The notes below the pieces were generated by a model that was not told where the DNA came from, made no database searches, and saw only the letters and a list, made by a program, of their open reading frames with translations. A stretch of DNA of 10,072 nt from Solirubrobacteraceae bacterium (lineage in GTDB: Bacteria; Actinomycetota; Thermoleophilia; Solirubrobacterales; Solirubrobacteraceae), in assembly GCA_025935735.1 (NCBI GenBank), contig JAICUS010000178.1:1-10072 (forward strand), written 5' to 3'. Shown here piece after piece: positions 7,311-10,072 of this stretch (positions within the stretch are counted from its first letter, which is position 1; the number at the start of each line of letters is the position of its first letter). The translations under genes and the position numbers were made by a program.

Positions 7311-8444
7311 TCAGGCGTGCTGGGCGACGGTGTCGGCGTGGCGGATCGGGCCCGCGGCCTCGCGCAGCGGCCGGCCGTGGCGGCCCGCGCGCGTGGTGAC
7401 GATCTCCGCGAGCACGGACACCGCGGTCTCCTCGACGGTCGAGGCGCCGATGTCCAACCCGCAGGGCGCGAACACGCGGGCGATCTGCTCGTCGGTCACG
7501 CCCACCTCGCGCAGACGGCGGTTGCGGTCAGACGTCGTGCGGCGGCTGCCCAGCGCGCCGATGTAGCCGGCGTCGGTGGCCAGCGCGGCCCGCACGGCGG
7601 GGACGTCGAGCTTCGGGTCGTGCGTGAAGACGAGGACGGCGTCGCGCGGGCCGATCTCCATCTCGGCGAGCACGTCCTGCGGCCAGCCGACCACGGTCTC
7701 GGCGGCCACGCTGAAGCGCTTGGAGGCCAGGAACGCCCGCCGCGGGTCGGCGATCGTCACCTTGTAGCCGAGGCCCTTGGCCAGCGGCGCGAGCGCGGAG
7801 GCGAAGTCGATCGCCCCGAAGATCACCATCTGCGGCGGCTCGGCGTGCACCGCGACGTAGACCCGTAGGCCGCTGCCCATCGACGCGCCGTCGTCGCCGA
7901 AGTCGCGCAGGCTCGAGCGGCCCTCGTTGAGCAGCCCGCGCGCCTCGCGGGTGGCGTTGCCGTCGAGCAGGTCGGTCACGCCCAGTCCGCCGGCCTGGCC
8001 CTCGGCGTCGACGTAGACCTTCGCACCGGCGCGCTCGCCGTCCAGCAGCGTGACGAGCGCGGCGGGGCGGTCCTCGACGATCGCCTCGAGGTCGTGCAGC
8101 GCGGCGTCGCGCGCCTCGGCGCGGATCTCGTGGATGAAGATGTGCACGATCCCGCCGCACATCAGCCCGACCGTGCCGGCGAGCTCGTCCGAGATGCCGT
8201 AGGTGACGAGTTGCGGCGGACCGCCGGCCTCGAGGATCTCCATCGCCGCGGCGGCGACGGCGCCCTCGACGCAGCCGCCGGTGATCGACCCCTCGATGTG
8301 CCCCTGGTCGTCGACGTACATGCTGGCGCCGACGTCGAGCGGCGAGGAGCCCTCGACCTCCACCAGCAGGCCGGCGACGACGCGCCGCCCGTCGCGCAGC
8401 CAGTCGGCCACGGCGGCGGCGGTGTGCTGGACGGGTCGTTGCAT
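7311..8444 (-). CDS. XdhC/CoxI-family molybdenum hydroxylase maturation factor
   Basis: A full-length 377-residue protein. The N-terminal XdhC/CoxI domain has EVEGSSPLDVGASM at 29-42, SITGGCVE at 53-60 (Cys58) and GLMCGG at 93-98 (Cys96). The C-terminal Rossmann-like XdhC_C domain has MVIFGAIDFASAL at 206-218, IADPRRAF at 231-238, GYIGALGSRRT at 293-303 and CGLDIGAS at 328-335, followed by EETAVSVLAEI. In known systems XdhC binds molybdenum cofactor, helps its sulfuration, and delivers it to xanthine dehydrogenase or CO dehydrogenase-type enzymes. No such hydroxylase gene is next to it here. ATG 8444 is preferred: it begins MQRPVQHTAAAVADWL, directly before the conserved domain, whereas the frame to 8543 adds 33 residues without family character that cross the intergenic repeats. 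It leads a probable two-gene operon with the membrane protein gene downstream. Confidence 0.9.
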   Translation of the reverse strand: MQRPVQHTAAAVADWLRDGRRVVAGLLVEVEGSSPLDVGASMYVDDQGHIEGSITGGCVEGAVAAAAMEILEAGGPPQLVTYGISDELAGTVGLMCGGIVHIFIHEIRAEARDAALHDLEAIVEDRPAALVTLLDGERAGAKVYVDAEGQAGGLGVTDLLDGNATREARGLLNEGRSSLRDFGDDGASMGSGLRVYVAVHAEPPQMVIFGAIDFASALAPLAKGLGYKVTIADPRRAFLASKRFSVAAETVVGWPQDVLAEMEIGPRDAVLVFTHDPKLDVPAVRAALATDAGYIGALGSRRTTSDRNRRLREVGVTDEQIARVFAPCGLDIGASTVEETAVSVLAEIVTTRAGRHGRPLREAAGPIRHADTVAQHA

Positions 8445-8454
8445 CGCGTACCAA

Positions 8455-8460
8455 AGGTTA
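8455..8460 (-). promoter_or_regulatory. Candidate -10 box of xdhC
   Basis: On the minus strand TAACCT fits TAnnnT and ends 10 bases before the ATG at 8444, so the message would have a leader of about 3-4 bases. No TTG-type -35 is found 16-18 bases upstream. Two inverted repeats begin 7 bases upstream of this box, where an activator or repressor could bind. Confidence 0.3.
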
Positions 8461-8467
8461 GTGGAGT

Positions 8468-8500
8468 GCGCAGGTGGATCGCCGCCCCTGCGCGGGCGGC
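8468..8500. repeat. Two overlapping inverted repeats in the divergent intergenic region
   Basis: GCGCAGG (8468-8474) is the reverse complement of CCTGCGC (8487-8493), with a 12-base spacer. GCCGCCC (8481-8487) is the reverse complement of GGGCGGC (8494-8500), with a 6-base spacer. They lie between the candidate -10 of xdhC and the TTGACA of the opposite gene. They may be operator sites; at this GC content chance matches of seven bases are not rare. There is no T-run, so a terminator is unlikely. Confidence 0.35.
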
Positions 8501-8514
8501 TGGCCGCACCGGCG

Positions 8515-8544
8515 TTGACAAGGTGCCCGCAAGGCTGCGGCAAT
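8515..8544 (+). promoter_or_regulatory. Likely promoter of the 77-residue gene
   Basis: A perfect TTGACA lies at 8515-8520 in otherwise GC-rich sequence. The best -10 partner is GGCAAT at 8539-8544, 18 bases downstream, sharing only the final AAT with the consensus. Transcription would begin near 8551, leaving a leader of about 16 bases that contains GGGA at 8553-8556 before the ATG at 8567. The -35 is strong, the -10 poor. Confidence 0.4.
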
Positions 8545-8566
8545 CCGGCGCTGGGACGCTACGCCC

Positions 8567-8800
8567 ATGCCGCCCTCCCTCTCCCGAACGCCCGAGACGA
8601 CGCCCGCCCACGCCCGCGCCCGGCTCCTGCGCCTGCAGGGCGAGCGCCTCATGGCCGCCGACGCCGGCGTCGACCCCGCCAGCGCCTACATCGCCCACCT
8701 CGAGGCCGCCATCGCCGGCGCCCGCACCGACCTCGTCACCCGCTCGGTGGTCGAGATCGCCGGCCTGCGCGCCGCCTTCGACGGCCCGCTCGAGGGCTAG
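8567..8800 (+). CDS. Small helical protein of unknown function
   Basis: A 77-residue protein that I do not recognise. Support for it being real: nearly every third codon position is G or C, a consensus -35 lies just upstream, and it fits exactly between xdhC and the convergent ATPase gene. Residues 1-14 are rich in Pro, Ser and Thr and probably disordered. The rest looks like two or three amphipathic helices (ARARLLRLQGERLMAAD at 16-32 and a second from about 37), ending in AFDGPLEG. There is no cysteine, signal peptide or membrane segment, so a small cytoplasmic protein is expected. Its stop TAG and the stop TAG of the convergent gene share the palindrome CTAG at 8797-8800. Function cannot be inferred. 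Confidence 0.7.
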   Translation: MPPSLSRTPETTPAHARARLLRLQGERLMAADAGVDPASAYIAHLEAAIAGARTDLVTRSVVEIAGLRAAFDGPLEG

Positions 8801-10072
8801 CGCGCCGTCGCGCCCGCGGTGAGGCGGTCGGCGAGGCGGTGCGCCTCGGCGAGCGTCAGCCCGCGCCCCTCGGCCAGCGCGGCCGCGTACTCCGCGTCGC
8901 CCAGCGCCTCGCGCAGCGCCGCCTCCTGCGCCTTCGCCCAGGCCTCCTCGTCCGGCGGCCGGGTCGCGCCGGCGGCGTCCCGGGCGCCCACGGCGGCGCC
9001 GAGCAGCGCCGCGCCGATGCGCGGCTCGCCGCGCAGGCGGGCGAGCGCCACCGCCGTCTCGAGCCCCTCGACCATCCCCGGCCGCTCGCCCAACTCGCCC
9101 ACGATGGCCAGCGCCTCGCGCAGCAGGGGAACCGCCGTGTCGGCCTCCTCGGCGGCCAGGTGGAAGCGGGCGAGCGTCCGCAGCGTGGAGGCCACGAGCG
9201 CGGGGTCGCCGGCCTCGCGGGACAGCGGGATGCTCTGCTGCACCAGCTCGACCGCGCGCTCGTGGTCGCCGGCGAGCTCGCTGGCCAGGCCGACGTTCTG
9301 CACGTAGAGGGCGTAGTCGCGCGTGTACCCGAGCTCTCGCAGCGCCTCCAGCGCGGCCGTGTAGCGGCGGATCGCCTCGGGATAGTCGCCGGCGAACAGC
9401 GCCAGGTTGCCCAGGTTGCCGGACGAGCGGGCGGCGCGGTAGTCGTCGCCGAGCTCGCGGGCCAGCGCGATCGACGCCTCCAGCAGCTCGCGCGAGGCGG
9501 CGAGGTCGCCCTGCTCGCCCGCCAGCACGGCGCCGGCGTTGAGGACGATCACGTGGGCGGGGCCGCGCTCGGCCGGGAGCGCGAGGACCTCGGAGATCAG
9601 CGCGCGGCCCTCGGTGAGATGCCCGCGCCGCTCCCAGTAGCGCGCCACGGCGGCGCACAGCCGCAGCGCCAGGCCGGCCTCCTTCTCCGCGACCGCGAAC
9701 GCGATGGCGGCGCGCAGGTTCTCCCGGTCGGCATCGATGCGGTCCAGCCAGCGGCCGACGTCCGCCGACTCCAGGCCCCGCTCGGCGGGGGCGAAGATCG
9801 TGGCCAGCGCCTCGGCGTGGCGGCGGCGGTAGGCGGCGGTCTCGCCGCGCTCCTCGAGGCGCTCGAGCGCGTACTCGCGCACGGTCTCGAGCATCCCGAA
9901 GCGCTCGTGGCGGCTCGTGACGAGGCTGTGGTCGACCAGCGCGGCGAGGCCGTCGAGCGCCTCCGGGCCGCACACCGCCTCGGCGGCCTCGAGCGACCAG
10001 CCGCCGCCGAACACCCCGAGCCGGGCCAGCAGCGCCTGCGCGTCGGGGTCGAGCAGCTCGTGGCTCCAGCCG
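8797..10072 (-). CDS. COG3903-type regulatory ATPase with TPR domain, C-terminal part
   Basis: The gene runs off the right edge; 424 residues up to the stop are visible, numbered here from the first complete codon (10071-10069). They open with WSHELLDPDAQALLARL, then GVFGGGWSLEAAEAVC (19-34), the winged-helix-like end of an STAND/AAA ATPase module, and RFGMLETVREYALERL at 57-72. DRENLRAAI at 115-123 marks the start of a long helical TPR-like array (about 120-365) with repeats such as GDYPEAIRRYTAALEAL. This order is typical of large actinobacterial signalling ATPases (COG3903, LuxR or AfsR-like), in which the TPR part senses a partner. The ATPase core with the Walker motifs would lie outside the window. 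The protein ends after GRGLTLAEAHRLADRL, where LuxR-type members continue into a DNA-binding domain, so any output domain (cyclase or HTH) must be N-terminal. The GTG at 10014 is an internal valine, not a start. Confidence 0.85.
   Translation of the reverse strand, partial: GWSHELLDPDAQALLARLGVFGGGWSLEAAEAVCGPEALDGLAALVDHSLVTSRHERFGMLETVREYALERLEERGETAAYRRRHAEALATIFAPAERGLESADVGRWLDRIDADRENLRAAIAFAVAEKEAGLALRLCAAVARYWERRGHLTEGRALISEVLALPAERGPAHVIVLNAGAVLAGEQGDLAASRELLEASIALARELGDDYRAARSSGNLGNLALFAGDYPEAIRRYTAALEALRELGYTRDYALYVQNVGLASELAGDHERAVELVQQSIPLSREAGDPALVASTLRTLARFHLAAEEADTAVPLLREALAIVGELGERPGMVEGLETAVALARLRGEPRIGAALLGAAVGARDAAGATRPPDEEAWAKAQEAALREALGDAEYAAALAEGRGLTLAEAHRLADRLTAGATAR

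Noticed and set aside
8445..8543. N-terminal extension of xdhC by 33 residues
   Set aside because: It lacks XdhC family character and would cross the inverted repeats and overlap the opposite promoter. ATG 8444 fits the family start.
8162..9973. A 603-residue minus-strand open frame spanning xdhC, the small gene and the ATPase
   Set aside because: It covers three independently supported genes in the wrong frame and has shadow-like Arg/Ala/Gly composition.
9998..10014. GTG 10014 as the start of the ATPase/TPR gene
   Set aside because: The frame stays open to the window end and the residues before it (WSHELLDPDAQALLARL) are conserved in this family, so the gene continues to the right.

Overview
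The window looks like chromosome from a very GC-rich actinobacterium. GC is near saturation at third codon positions, GTG starts are common, and Shine-Dalgarno sequences are weak or absent. The gene content (a glycosyltransferase fused to a TPR-like C-terminus, a COG3903-type regulatory ATPase, an OafA-SGNH acyltransferase) would fit the Thermoleophilia/Solirubrobacterales, but that placement is an inference from style, not a search result. I see no rRNA, tRNA, CRISPR array, insertion sequence or phage structural gene, and no gene-free stretch longer than about 125 bases.

Region 1 (about 1-4521) carries surface-polysaccharide genes. UDP-galactopyranose mutase (glf) overlaps a family-2 glycosyltransferase by 8 bases, so the two are probably translated together. 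They run tail-to-tail into a minus-strand membrane acyltransferase of the OafA type with an extracytoplasmic SGNH domain. The likely combined role is to make galactofuranose, transfer a sugar, and O-acylate a cell-surface glycan. The acyltransferase has its own well-spaced promoter squeezed between its GTG start and the stop of the gene upstream.

Region 2 (4562-6272) holds the most unusual gene. It is a 426-residue minus-strand protein whose N-terminus carries an LQRGAGNHAV motif of the kind seen in cargo proteins of extracellular contractile injection systems (eCIS), followed by an uncharacterised helical part and a CHAP/NlpC-like cysteine peptidase or amidase domain. It is divergent from a 116-residue STAS anti-sigma-factor antagonist. 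No eCIS structural gene is in the window.

Region 3 (6269-8444) is a minus-strand pair: a full-length XdhC/CoxI-type molybdenum-hydroxylase maturation factor followed after 13 bases by a UPF0104/LPG-synthase-TM membrane protein. The hydroxylase that XdhC would serve is not here.

Region 4 (8445-10072) has a divergent intergenic region with a perfect TTGACA and overlapping inverted repeats, a 77-residue unknown protein, and the C-terminal part of a large COG3903-type ATPase/TPR regulator that runs off the right edge.

All three convergent gene pairs overlap at their ends (41, 4 and 4 bases), leaving no room for separate terminators. Several promoters sit so close to the start codon that leaderless or near-leaderless transcripts are likely.
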